Shown: positions 1-6,584, counted from the stretch's first letter. The stretch is 8,565 nt of DNA from Deltaproteobacteria bacterium (GCA_016183075.1 JACPFH010000710.1:1-8565); one strand, 5' to 3'. Made by a program: numbers and translations. The notes: a model not told the origin generated them from the sequence alone.

Positions 1-4
1 GAGG

Positions 5-35
5 CCCTCGAAGCATGAGCCCGTCGAAGCATGAA
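5..35. repeat. Two-copy short direct repeat at window edge
   Basis: The 11-mer TCGAAGCATGA occurs at 8-18 and again at 24-34, a 16-nt period, each preceded by a C-rich triplet. Read on the minus strand it resembles the CTTCGAC-GGGCTCA type of dispersed intergenic repeat, which also seems related to the 24-bp repeat at 2741-2788. It lies downstream of the dehydrogenase pseudogene, so it sits in the 3' flank of the minus-strand operon. Positions 39-101 show no gene and no convincing U-tract terminator. The array may continue beyond the window edge. Confidence 0.5.
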
Positions 36-101
36 AGGCTGGTTTTTCAGCAGTATCAGCTTTTCTTAGCCGACCCCTGACCGCTGAGCGCTATTTCCCT
101 T

Positions 102-900
102 CTAACTCAAACTCAAACCACCGTCCACGATCAGCGTCTGACCCGTCACAAAATCTCCCCCGGTCACCAAGCCGACGATCGCCGCAGCCACATCCTCCGT
201 GGTCGCAATCCGCTTCAGCGGAAAGCTCGCGGAAGCGCGCGCGACCATCGCGTCGTATTCCGTCCCGAAATGATCGCGCATCCACTTGGTATCCGTGAAC
301 GCCGGCGCGACCGCGTTGACTCTGACGTCCGGAGCCAACGCGACAGCCAAACCCCGGGTCAGGTAGATCAACGCGGCCTTGGCGGCGCCGTAAGCAAGCG
401 AGGAAATCGTCGTCGGAGCGAGGACGCCGGAGATCGATGAGACGTTCACGACCATCCCCCGGCTTTTTGCGAGCAGAGGAGCAGCAGCCCGGGCGCAGCG
501 AAAAGCGCCCTTCAAGTTGACGTCCAGGATATCGTCCCAAATCTCGTCCGTAATCCAGGATATCGTCCCAAATCTCATCCGTAAGCCCCTGGAGATCGCT
601 CAAAGGGACCCAGCGTGTCGTCCCGGCGTTGTTGACCAGCACATCGAGCCGGCCGAAATGTTCGCCCACCTGCTCGATCATGCGCCGCACTTCGCCGTCG
701 TTTCTGACATCACCGCGCACGCACAGAGGCTTCGCTCCAGCCCCGGACACCTCCGTGGCGAGCCGTTCGGCTTCATCCTTAGCAGTCCGGTAGTTGATCG
801 CGACGCCGCAGGCGCCGCTTTGCGCCAAGCGCAAGGCCGTCGCCCGGCCAATGCCGCTGGCCGCCCCGGTCACAAGCGCCACCCTGTCCTTAAGTTCCAT
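102..900 (-). pseudogene. Short-chain dehydrogenase/reductase (SDR), frameshifted by a tandem duplication
   Basis: A classical SDR of the FabG/glucose-1-dehydrogenase type, an NAD(P)-dependent oxidoreductase with a Rossmann fold. The N-terminal frame starts at ATG 900-898 with an SD-like GGGAGG at 914-909. It carries the cofactor motif TGAASGIG (residues 11-18) and NNAG (90-93). Inside 523-584 a 31-bp tandem duplication shifts the frame by one. The C-terminal half continues in another frame to the TAG at 104-102. Removing one copy restores a 255-residue protein, the usual SDR length, with the tetrad N118, S145 (VSS), Y160 and K164 (YGAAK) and the C-terminal IVDGG segment. As it stands, translation from 900 loses N118, S145, Y160 and K164 and ends near position 91 after unrelated sequence. 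The gene is last in the minus-strand operon, 131 bp after hyuB. It may be a true pseudogene, a recently mutated or reversible allele, or an assembly error. The family is clear; the substrate is unknown. Confidence 0.88.
523..584. repeat. 31-bp tandem duplication inside the SDR gene
   Basis: Positions 523-553 and 554-584 are adjacent copies of one 31-nt unit that differ only at G546 versus A577. On the coding strand the difference is GAC versus GAT, both Asp in the duplicated peptide TDEIWDDILD. Because 31 is not a multiple of three, the extra copy causes the SDR frameshift. Confidence 0.95.
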
Positions 901-920
901 CCCTCCCGCCTCCCAACCTT

Positions 921-1032
921 GTCAATCGTCAACAGTTATTGGTCAATGGTTAAAAACAACTCGTTATTTCCCTCCCTGTTTCCCATTGACCATGGACCAT
1001 GGACCATGGACGATTGACTATTGACCATTGAC
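921..1032. repeat. Inverted arrays of 7-nt tandem repeats between hyuB and the SDR
   Basis: On the minus strand seven consecutive heptamers run from 1032 to 984: GTCAATG, GTCAATA, GTCAATC, GTCCATG three times, then GTCAATG. After a 35-nt spacer (983-949), four degenerate heptamers of the same family lie in the opposite orientation (921-948: GTCAATC, GTCAACA, GTTATTG, GTCAATG). In the best register, 22 of 28 positions of the arms can pair, and other registers are possible, so the transcript could form a sliding hairpin. The first base of the long array is the last base of the hyuB stop codon. The element fills most of the 131-bp gap and could act as a processing, stabilising or attenuating hairpin; that role is inferred. 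Confidence 0.8.
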
Positions 1033-2798
1033 TACCTCCGCCGTAAGGCGGCGGTGGCCGCTTCATCGATGACCCATTGTTGCGGCAGCCGAACCAATTC
1101 TTCCTCGCTTCCGGTAAAGCGAACCGCCACACCGTAATCCCCGGCGGCGCCCGCGGGACTCACATAGCCCGCGACCACATCCTGGCGTACAAGCTCAGGA
1201 TCACGCTCGAACGGATCGCCGTAGCCGCCGCCTCCGGGAGGATTCAGGCAAACATACTGGTCGTGCTTTAAATCGAGGAGCATCTTGGGGTTCGGCCGCT
1301 CGCCATTGTTTAACACGAGTTCCCCGGCCATGCCGGCTTTCCCTCCCAAGAGGCCCGTGGCCGGATACCGCGTGCGGTCGACGATGCAGCTTACGCTCCA
1401 ACGGCCCTCCCCGCGCCGGGCAAATTCCGTGAGCTGTCCCAAACCTCCACGCCAGGCGCCGGCGCCGCCGGAATCCGGCCAAAGCTGGCGGCGGCGCATC
1501 ACGATCGGCGCCAGGCTTTCGATCACCTCCGCGGGCACCCCGGCAACGCCGCTGGGAAAACCCACAGCGCTCAGCCCGTCCTTGGTCGGACGGGCGCCCG
1601 TGCCCCCTACCTGAAAAATTGTGATGGTAAATGGCGGGTTCTCGCCGCGCCAGACACTCAGCCAGATCGGATCGGCGCCAGGCGCCATAAGGCGGCCCGG
1701 CAGGGCGCCGGCCAACGCGGCGAAAATGGCGCTCGGCACGAAATGGCCCACGGCCTGGCGGCTGGCCACCGGAGCGGGATCGAGAGCGTTTAAAATGCTT
1801 CCCGGCGGGGCGGTCACTCTGACCGGTCGAAAGCTCCCCTCATTATGCGGCACGTCGGGGTAGATGGCCGCCTTCACCGCAAAGCTCGCATAGGCATGGG
1901 TATAGTTGAGGACCACGTTGATGCCGCGGGTGCTCTGCGGCGAGGAGCCGGCGAAGTCGATGAAGATCTGGTCGCCGGCGATGCGCACCGCGCAACGGAT
2001 CACGATGGGCTCTTCGAAACCGTCGCCCCGGGTCTCGCTGTGCCATTCCCCGTCGGGCAACTCGCCGATCTTCGCCCTTACCGCCGCTTCGGAGCGACCC
2101 ACGATCTCCTCGGCCACCACGGCGATGTCATCGAGGCCGAACTCTTCCATCATCTCCAAAAGCGCCCGCCCTCCCGCGTCATTGCAGGCCGCCTGCGCGT
2201 AAAGATCCCCCACGACTTCGTCGGGCTGGCGCACGTTGGCGCGGATAATCTGGAGCAGGACGCGGTTAGGATCGCCACGCTCAAAAATTTTCATGACGGG
2301 CAGACGAAGCCCCTCTTCGTAAACCTCGCGCGCCTCCGCTGAAAGGATCCGGCCGCCGATATCCGCGGCGTGGCAGGTATTGGCGAACAAAGCCACCATG
2401 CGCCCGCCTTTGAAGATCGGCGTGGTAATCGTGATGTCGTTGATCTGGCCCGCCGTCATCCACGGATCGTTGGTGATGAGCACGTCGCCCGGGGCGAGCG
2501 TCTCGGGCGGAAAGGCGGCAAGAAAATGGCGCATCGAGGTCGCCATGGCGTTGATATGGCCGGGCGTTCCGCTGATCGATTGGGCGATCATGCGTCCCTT
2601 GGTGTCAAAGGCGCCGCAGGCGAGATCCTGGCTTTCGCGCACGATGGTGCTGAAGGCCGTGCGCATGAGCGCGTCCTGCTGCTCATTGGCGACCGAAAGC
2701 AGCCGGTTCCAGATCACCTCGAGGGTTACCGGATCGATAGCCTGCCCTGAGCCTGGTCGAAGGGCCTGCCCTGAGCCTTGTCGAAGGGCTTCACTCAC
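1032..2798 (-). CDS. hyuB: Hydantoinase B/oxoprolinase family protein (HyuB)
   Basis: The large subunit of a cytoplasmic HyuA-HyuB complex, of the family that includes N-methylhydantoinase, 5-oxoprolinase and acetone/acetophenone carboxylases. It acts on the substrate activated by its ATP-hydrolysing HyuA partner. At 588 residues it is of normal family length. Visible family features are DPVTLEVIWNRL (22-33), the RES-D-A--FD--G--IAQ block (about 54-73), GDVLITNDPW (104-113), CHAADIGGR (142-150) and the C-terminal PPGGGGYGDP (520-529). The start is GTG at 2798-2796, overlapping the hyuA TGA in the junction GTGAGTGA, with TGAGG at 2810-2806 as ribosome-binding site. This overlap implies translational coupling. 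Residues 4-19 are two copies of an eight-residue unit (ALRQGSGQ, ALRPGSGQ) encoded by a 24-bp dispersed-type repeat that lies just before the conserved domain. A small stem (CCGCC-GTAA-GGCGG, 1038-1051) lies in the last codons. Family assignment is firm; hydantoin, oxoproline or ketone specificity cannot be decided. Confidence 0.95.
   Translation of the reverse strand: MSEALRQGSGQALRPGSGQAIDPVTLEVIWNRLLSVANEQQDALMRTAFSTIVRESQDLACGAFDTKGRMIAQSISGTPGHINAMATSMRHFLAAFPPETLAPGDVLITNDPWMTAGQINDITITTPIFKGGRMVALFANTCHAADIGGRILSAEAREVYEEGLRLPVMKIFERGDPNRVLLQIIRANVRQPDEVVGDLYAQAACNDAGGRALLEMMEEFGLDDIAVVAEEIVGRSEAAVRAKIGELPDGEWHSETRGDGFEEPIVIRCAVRIAGDQIFIDFAGSSPQSTRGINVVLNYTHAYASFAVKAAIYPDVPHNEGSFRPVRVTAPPGSILNALDPAPVASRQAVGHFVPSAIFAALAGALPGRLMAPGADPIWLSVWRGENPPFTITIFQVGGTGARPTKDGLSAVGFPSGVAGVPAEVIESLAPIVMRRRQLWPDSGGAGAWRGGLGQLTEFARRGEGRWSVSCIVDRTRYPATGLLGGKAGMAGELVLNNGERPNPKMLLDLKHDQYVCLNPPGGGGYGDPFERDPELVRQDVVAGYVSPAGAAGDYGVAVRFTGSEEELVRLPQQWVIDEAATAALRRR
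2741..2788. repeat. 24-bp repeat, two tandem copies, inside the hyuB 5' end
   Basis: Units 2741-2764 and 2765-2788 are identical except for G2755 versus T2779. On the coding strand each reads GCCCTTCGAC then AAGGCTCAGGGCAG (or the variant), in frame, giving Ala-Leu-Arg-(Gln/Pro)-Gly-Ser-Gly-Gln. The core resembles the widespread CCTTCGACAAGGCTCAGGG-type intergenic repeats of environmental genomes; that likeness is from memory, not from a search. Confidence 0.9.
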
Positions 2799-4866
2799 GG
2801 TCGAACCTCACGACAACATTGAGCCACTCGTCCACCTCCGCGCGCCCGCGGGCGCCGATGACAAGCGTCGACTCGCGCTCTTCGACAATCGCCGGGCCCG
2901 CGAAAACCTCGCCGGGCTTGAGCGCGTATCGATCGTAAACGGGGGTATCTACATAGCGGCCAAGCTCCGGAAAATAGGCCGGGCGTTTGCCTTTGAGGAT
3001 GCGACCTCCGTGGGAGCTCCCCTCCGCCAGATAAGAATCCGTATCGGCTCGCGGCCCGCTCGCCACGACGCGCCAGTTGATCACTTCGAGGGGCACGTCC
3101 GGACCCTTGCGCCCGTACAGCGCGCGATAGACCTGTTCGAACGTGGACGCGATCTCGGGAAGATGCTCTTCTGCGAGAACGCCGTTCGGGAGCGGCACCG
3201 AGACCTCATGCCCCTGTCCGACGAAGCGCATCTCGGCGCTGCGCTCGTAGGAGATCTCCGCTTCGGCGAGGCCCGAGCCCTCAAGAATCGCGCGCCCCTC
3301 TTGGGCCATCTCGGCCAAAAGCCCGTTCACGCTTTGCCACTGAAGGTTATCGAGGCGGCTATAAGCGCTGCGCACGAAGTCGAAGGCCAGCGGCGCTGCG
3401 AGCAGACCAAAGGTGGACCCTACTCCAGCGCCGAACGGCGAGATGAGCGCAGGCAGATGGAGAATCTCCGCCACGCGGTAACCGTGAACCGGCCCGGCGC
3501 CGCCAAACGCGTAAAGAGGAAGACGCCGGGGGTCCTTGCCGCGCTCGCCCAGGTGGGTGCGCGCAGCATTGGCCATGTTCTCGTTGACGATCTGATGAAT
3601 GCCCCAGGCAACGTTTTCGACCGTAAGGCCAAGCTGCTTCGCGAGCCGGGAAAGGGCCGAGCGAGCCGCTTCCAAGTCGAGACGCATTCTGCCGCCAAGA
3701 AAATAGCCGGGATCGAGATATCCCAGCACGAGATCCGCGTCGGTAACGGTCGGCGCGCTGCCTCCGCCGCCGTAGCACGCCGGCCCGGGCTCGGCACCGG
3801 CGCTTTCCGGCCCGACTTTCAGAAGGCCGAGCGCGTCAACGCGGGCGATGCTTCCTCCCCCGGCGCCGATCTCGATCATATCGATCACCGGAATCTTGAT
3901 CGGCAAGCCGCTGCCGCGCCGGAAACGATACACCCGGTCGACCTCGAACTCGTGCGTCTTTAGCGGCCGCCCGTCCTCCACCGCGCACAGCTTGGCGGTG
4001 GTCCCGCCCATGTCGAAGGAAAGCAGGTCCGGATAGCCCGCGCGCGCTCCCAGGTGGGCCGCGGCCAGGGCTCCCGCCGCCGGACCGGATTCCAAAAGAC
4101 GCACGGGAAAGCGCGCGGCGGTTTCCGCGGTCGCGATACCGCCGCTTGAAAGCATGACGAAAAAGCTTCCCGCAAATCCGATGCGATCCAAACGGCGGCG
4201 CAGCTCTTCAAGATAGTTAGCGACACGCTCCTGGACGTAGACATTCGCCGCCGTCGTGCTGGTGCGCTGAAACTCGCGGATTTCGGCGACGACCTCGGAG
4301 CTCAAGGAGACCCGAATCTCGGGCGCCATCTCGGAGATGATCTGCGCAGTGCGTCGCTCGTGCGCGGGATTGCGGAAGCTGTTGAGGTAAGAAACGCCGA
4401 TGGCTCGGATGCCCTTATCGCGCAATTCGGCAACCAATCGTCGCACGAAGCCCTCGTCGAGAGGCTGGAGCACGCTCCCGTCGGCGGCAATCCGTTCCGG
4501 AACGTCGAAGCGCAGATAGCGCGGGACGAGAGGCTTGGGGAACTCCAGGTTCAAGTCGTAAAGCTCGTAGCGGTGTTCCCGGCCGATTTCCAGCGCATCG
4601 CGGAACCCGGCGGTGGTAAGAAGCGCCGTGGGAGCGCCTTTTCGCTCGATGATCGCGTTCGTGACCAGAGTCGTGCCGTGAACCAAAGTCCCGCGCTCGC
4701 GAGCCTTCGCCATCCCCTCCCCAAGCGCCTGCCTGAGCGCGGTCTCAACCGCCAGGCTCGGATCCCCGGGCGTGGTCAGGGTCTTATGAATGGTGGCTCG
4801 CTTGTCCTCACCGACGAGCAACAGGTCGGTGAATGTCCCGCCAATATCTACGCCAACTCGATACAT
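2791..4866 (-). CDS. hyuA: Hydantoinase A/oxoprolinase family protein (HyuA)
   Basis: The ATP-binding partner of HyuB, from the ASKHA (acetate/sugar kinase-Hsc70-actin) superfamily. It is thought to phosphorylate a carbonyl or amide oxygen so that HyuB can open or carboxylate the substrate. The protein of 691 residues has the first phosphate loop DIGGTFTD (7-14), HGTTLVTNA (63-71), the second loop DMGGTTAK (285-292), GAGGGSIA (334-341), the conserved GPACYG segment (361-366) and FGGAGPVHG (454-462). The start is set at ATG 4866-4864 (MYRVGVDIGG). The frame stays open upstream to 5025, but those 53 codons are low-complexity Arg/Glu/Phe/Ser sequence made by the 7-nt and 9-nt repeats, and family members begin just before DIGGTFTD. 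No clear Shine-Dalgarno precedes this ATG, and the repeats reach to within about 20 nt of it. The gene follows the LLM oxidoreductase by 145 bp and overlaps hyuB. Family assignment is firm; substrate unknown. Confidence 0.95.
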   Translation of the reverse strand: MYRVGVDIGGTFTDLLLVGEDKRATIHKTLTTPGDPSLAVETALRQALGEGMAKARERGTLVHGTTLVTNAIIERKGAPTALLTTAGFRDALEIGREHRYELYDLNLEFPKPLVPRYLRFDVPERIAADGSVLQPLDEGFVRRLVAELRDKGIRAIGVSYLNSFRNPAHERRTAQIISEMAPEIRVSLSSEVVAEIREFQRTSTTAANVYVQERVANYLEELRRRLDRIGFAGSFFVMLSSGGIATAETAARFPVRLLESGPAAGALAAAHLGARAGYPDLLSFDMGGTTAKLCAVEDGRPLKTHEFEVDRVYRFRRGSGLPIKIPVIDMIEIGAGGGSIARVDALGLLKVGPESAGAEPGPACYGGGGSAPTVTDADLVLGYLDPGYFLGGRMRLDLEAARSALSRLAKQLGLTVENVAWGIHQIVNENMANAARTHLGERGKDPRRLPLYAFGGAGPVHGYRVAEILHLPALISPFGAGVGSTFGLLAAPLAFDFVRSAYSRLDNLQWQSVNGLLAEMAQEGRAILEGSGLAEAEISYERSAEMRFVGQGHEVSVPLPNGVLAEEHLPEIASTFEQVYRALYGRKGPDVPLEVINWRVVASGPRADTDSYLAEGSSHGGRILKGKRPAYFPELGRYVDTPVYDRYALKPGEVFAGPAIVEERESTLVIGARGRAEVDEWLNVVVRFDRE
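2806..2810 (-). promoter_or_regulatory. Ribosome-binding site that fixes the hyuB GTG start
   Basis: TGAGG on the minus strand lies inside the hyuA 3' end, 7 nt before the GTG at 2798. It supports initiation upstream of the 24-bp repeats rather than at an internal codon. No ATG or GTG lies between the repeats and the conserved DPVTLEV motif. Confidence 0.6.
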
Positions 4867-4882
4867 AAACGCGCTCAGGCGC

Positions 4883-4910
4883 GAGGCAACAGGCGATAGG
4901 CAGCAGGCAA
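4883..4910. repeat. Array of 7-nt repeats upstream of hyuA
   Basis: Four consecutive heptamers on the plus strand: GAGGCAA, CAGGCGA, TAGGCAG, CAGGCAA (minus-strand consensus TTGCCTN). It is a different family from the GTCAATN array at 921-1032 but has the same period. It lies 17 bp upstream of the hyuA start codon, in the 5' leader. Confidence 0.75.
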
Positions 4911-4916
4911 CAGTCG

Positions 4917-4988
4917 TTGAACGGAGCGAAGCGGTTGAACGGCTTGAACCTTTTCGTTCAAAACGTTCCAATCGTTCAAATCGTTCAA
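4917..4988. repeat. Palindromic arrays of 9-nt repeats between the LLM gene and hyuA
   Basis: On the plus strand TTGAAC(G/C) occurs at 4917-4923, 4935-4941 and 4944-4950, in 9-nt phase with a decayed copy near 4926. After a 4-nt centre (TTTT) the inverse motif CGTTC(A/C)A occurs at 4955, 4964, 4973 and 4982, exactly every 9 nt. The two four-unit arms can fold on each other into a long imperfect hairpin. It lies between the LLM stop codon (5012) and the hyuA start (4866), on the shared transcript if the genes are an operon. No protein function is likely, although a frame is open through it. Confidence 0.85.
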
Positions 4989-5011
4989 GGGCCTCATGCC
5001 TATTGCATTTC

Positions 5012-6019
5012 TTATGTCTGCGCAAATAAATCCAACAGGCGCTGGGTCTGGTGCATTGCAGCCGGGCGCAGCAAAGGGATCTTCACGCCCGCGTCACGGT
5101 ACTGCTGGACTCGCTTCTTTACTTCGTCCGGGGTGCCGCTCGCGGTCATGCCTTCGACGTAAGAGTCGGGAACGGCTTTGATCAGCCCTTGCATTCCGCC
5201 CTCGGCGTGGGCCTTTTCGAAGACCGGGATGTCATCTTTTCTGATATAGGGCTCCCCCACGCGCATCTTGGGGCCGGCAATAAAGGGTAGCTGGATCGGA
5301 TCGAGCTTGGTGGCAACTTCCCAGCGGATCTCGTCCAGCGCCTTTTTGTGGTCATCCTCGATGGAGCAGTTGATCAACTGTGCCACCTCGAAATGGGATA
5401 AATCCCGGCCCGCCTCTTCGGCGGCTTCCCGGATGATCTTCAAGGCATTCACTGTATACTCTGGAGAACAAACCGCGTTCAACACCACGCCGTCCGCGAT
5501 TTGGCCGGCGAGTCTCAGCCCTGTCCGGCTGGTCGCGGGGACATAGATCGGGATCCGCTTTCGCACGGGTTTCCACCCCAAGCCGACGTTGTCGAACTTC
5601 ACGACCTGGCCGTGATAAGAAACTTTTTCGCCGCTGAGAAGCAATCGAATCGATTCGATATACTCCTTGAGAGTCGACGGAGGATCCGTGGGCTCGACGG
5701 CGTGGACCCGAGCATGGCTCTTGGTGCACGCGCCCGGAGCGAGCGTCATTCGCCCCTCCGTGAGCTCATCGAGCGTGGCCAGGGTCTGGGCCATGCAAAC
5801 AGCGCTTCTCAGCCGCACAATCTGGGTGGTCCCGAGGATCAATTTCTTGGTCGCCAGGCCAATTGCGGCGAGACAACTAACCGAGTCGCGCATGAGCTCG
5901 ATGGTCTCGGAGAAAAAAGCCATCTCGTAGCCCCGTTCCTCCGCCTGTACCATCAGCGTTGCGATTTCCCTCGCGTTGGTAAACTTCCCGTAACCGAGCG
6001 CAAAACCTACCCTTGCCAT
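5012..6019 (-). CDS. LLM-class flavin/F420-dependent oxidoreductase
   Basis: A bacterial luciferase-like monooxygenase-fold protein (TIM barrel) of 335 residues, usual for the family, which uses FMN or coenzyme F420 to oxidise or reduce small organic substrates. Visible family signatures are the N-terminal strand with AEERGYEMAFFSE (26-38), the strand KKLILGTTQ (58-66), LDELTEGRMTLAPGA (83-97) and GLRLAGQIADGVVLN (167-181), typical of the methylene-tetrahydromethanopterin-reductase-like branch. Start ATG 6019-6017 has AGGAG at 6030-6026, seven bases upstream. It is the first gene of the presumed minus-strand operon and ends 145 bp before hyuA. No transmembrane or signal segment is visible, so it should be cytoplasmic. 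FMN versus F420 use and the substrate cannot be read here. Its place beside hyuA/hyuB and an SDR suggests an oxidative step on the same compound, which is inference. Confidence 0.93.
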   Translation of the reverse strand: MARVGFALGYGKFTNAREIATLMVQAEERGYEMAFFSETIELMRDSVSCLAAIGLATKKLILGTTQIVRLRSAVCMAQTLATLDELTEGRMTLAPGACTKSHARVHAVEPTDPPSTLKEYIESIRLLLSGEKVSYHGQVVKFDNVGLGWKPVRKRIPIYVPATSRTGLRLAGQIADGVVLNAVCSPEYTVNALKIIREAAEEAGRDLSHFEVAQLINCSIEDDHKKALDEIRWEVATKLDPIQLPFIAGPKMRVGEPYIRKDDIPVFEKAHAEGGMQGLIKAVPDSYVEGMTASGTPDEVKKRVQQYRDAGVKIPLLRPAAMHQTQRLLDLFAQT

Positions 6020-6048
6020 GCCTTTCTCCTCTATCTAAGTCTGTTCAG

Positions 6049-6072
6049 TTCGGGCCCCTACCAAGCCCCGAA
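6049..6072 (-). other. Small hairpin in the 5' leader of the LLM gene
   Basis: TTCGGG (6049-6054) and CCCGAA (6067-6072) form a 6-bp stem with a 12-nt loop, 30 nt upstream of the LLM start codon. On the minus strand a T-run precedes it rather than follows it, so it is not an intrinsic terminator for the operon. On the plus strand an A-run follows, which also rules out a normal terminator. It may be a leader stem or an operator-like inverted repeat. Confidence 0.35.
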
Positions 6073-6190
6073 AAAACTTTACGTTACCCCAACCTGCCCC
6101 CATGATCAACCTCGGGGTTACATGGGCGTTGCATCCAGCCGGAAGTCCTCCACAAGCTTCCCGGACCCGAGTTATCAGGCCGCGGACGGA

Positions 6191-6220
6191 GGGGACTGGC
6201 TCGCTTGCGTGCCTGTCCCC
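6191..6220. repeat. REP-like 30-nt imperfect palindrome
   Basis: The arms are GGGGAC (6191-6196) and GTCCCC (6215-6220), then GGC (6198-6200) and GCC (6211-6213), then CGC (6202-6204) and GCG (6207-6209), around a TT centre. The blocks are separated by opposed single T residues, so the palindrome is symmetric apart from T-T mismatches. The shape fits REP (repetitive extragenic palindrome) elements. No REP-associated transposase lies in the window. Confidence 0.6.
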
Positions 6221-6389
6221 GTCACAAGGCTCCCTCGGGGGAACGCGCTCTCGGCTGCGGCCGATGGGTTCGTGCCATGAGCGGTACCGTCTCTAATCGG
6301 ACGTCCGCAGCCTCGGTCGCGCTCCCCCTCGGTCGCTGTGTGCTGCTCCGTCCATGTTCCGCTTACGGAGCCCGCTCAGCCCAGAGAAA

Positions 6390-6584
6390 CCCAGGGGAGC
6401 TCCCTGTCCCGGAGCGAAGATTGGCTCCGAGGCGCTGGAAGTCTCTGCGAAGCTGAGGATAAGCAGCATCGATGTCTGAGTCAGCCACGCTTTTCGGCTG
6501 ACGAGTTTCGATGCTGCCCGAAGCGAGCAGCTAAGACTTCCCGCCGAGGAGACACTGGAGCGAGGGATAGGGGGCTCCCCTGGG
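6390..6584 (+). ncRNA. Candidate structured RNA (nested long hairpin, unknown class)
   Basis: A 195-nt region folds into nested helices. P1 pairs 6390-6410 with 6564-6584: 21 consecutive pairs, 19 Watson-Crick and two G-U. P2 pairs 6437-6444 with 6534-6541 (GGAAGTCT/AGACTTCC), extended beyond a 2-nt bulge by GGCG 6431-6434 with CGCC 6542-6545. P3 is AGCTG 6451-6455 with CAGCT 6528-6532. P4 is GCAGCATCGA 6463-6472 with 6508-6517 (10 pairs). P5 is GTCAGCC 6480-6486 with GGCTGAC 6496-6502 and a 9-nt loop. A side hairpin GGAGC/GCTCC (6411-6428) sits between P1 and P2; its 3' half could instead pair with GGAGC at 6557-6561. I could not match it to RNase P RNA, tmRNA, SRP RNA or a riboswitch that I know; the rod shape is loosely like 6S RNA. 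No terminator U-tract follows. A MITE-like palindromic element is the main alternative. Confidence 0.5.

Noticed and set aside
921..1032. CRISPR array
   Set aside because: The units are 7 nt with no spacers, and no cas genes are present.
2380..3963. A 527-codon open frame on the plus strand opposite hyuB and hyuA
   Set aside because: It is antisense to two well-supported HyuA/HyuB genes, with no family motifs; long antisense frames are expected in high-GC coding DNA.
6081..6109. Possible minus-strand promoter for the LLM operon (TTGATC, 17-nt spacer, TAACGT)
   Set aside because: Only four of six and three of six consensus matches; too weak to list as a feature.
6269..6297. Possible plus-strand promoter for the structured RNA (TCTAAT as -10)
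   Set aside because: The -10 is good, but the -35 at 17 nt spacing (TTCGTG) matches only two positions of TTGACA.
6390..6584. Integron attC site or retron msr-msd RNA as an explanation of the palindrome
   Set aside because: No GTTRRRY/RYYYAAC core boxes and no integrase or reverse transcriptase gene in the window.
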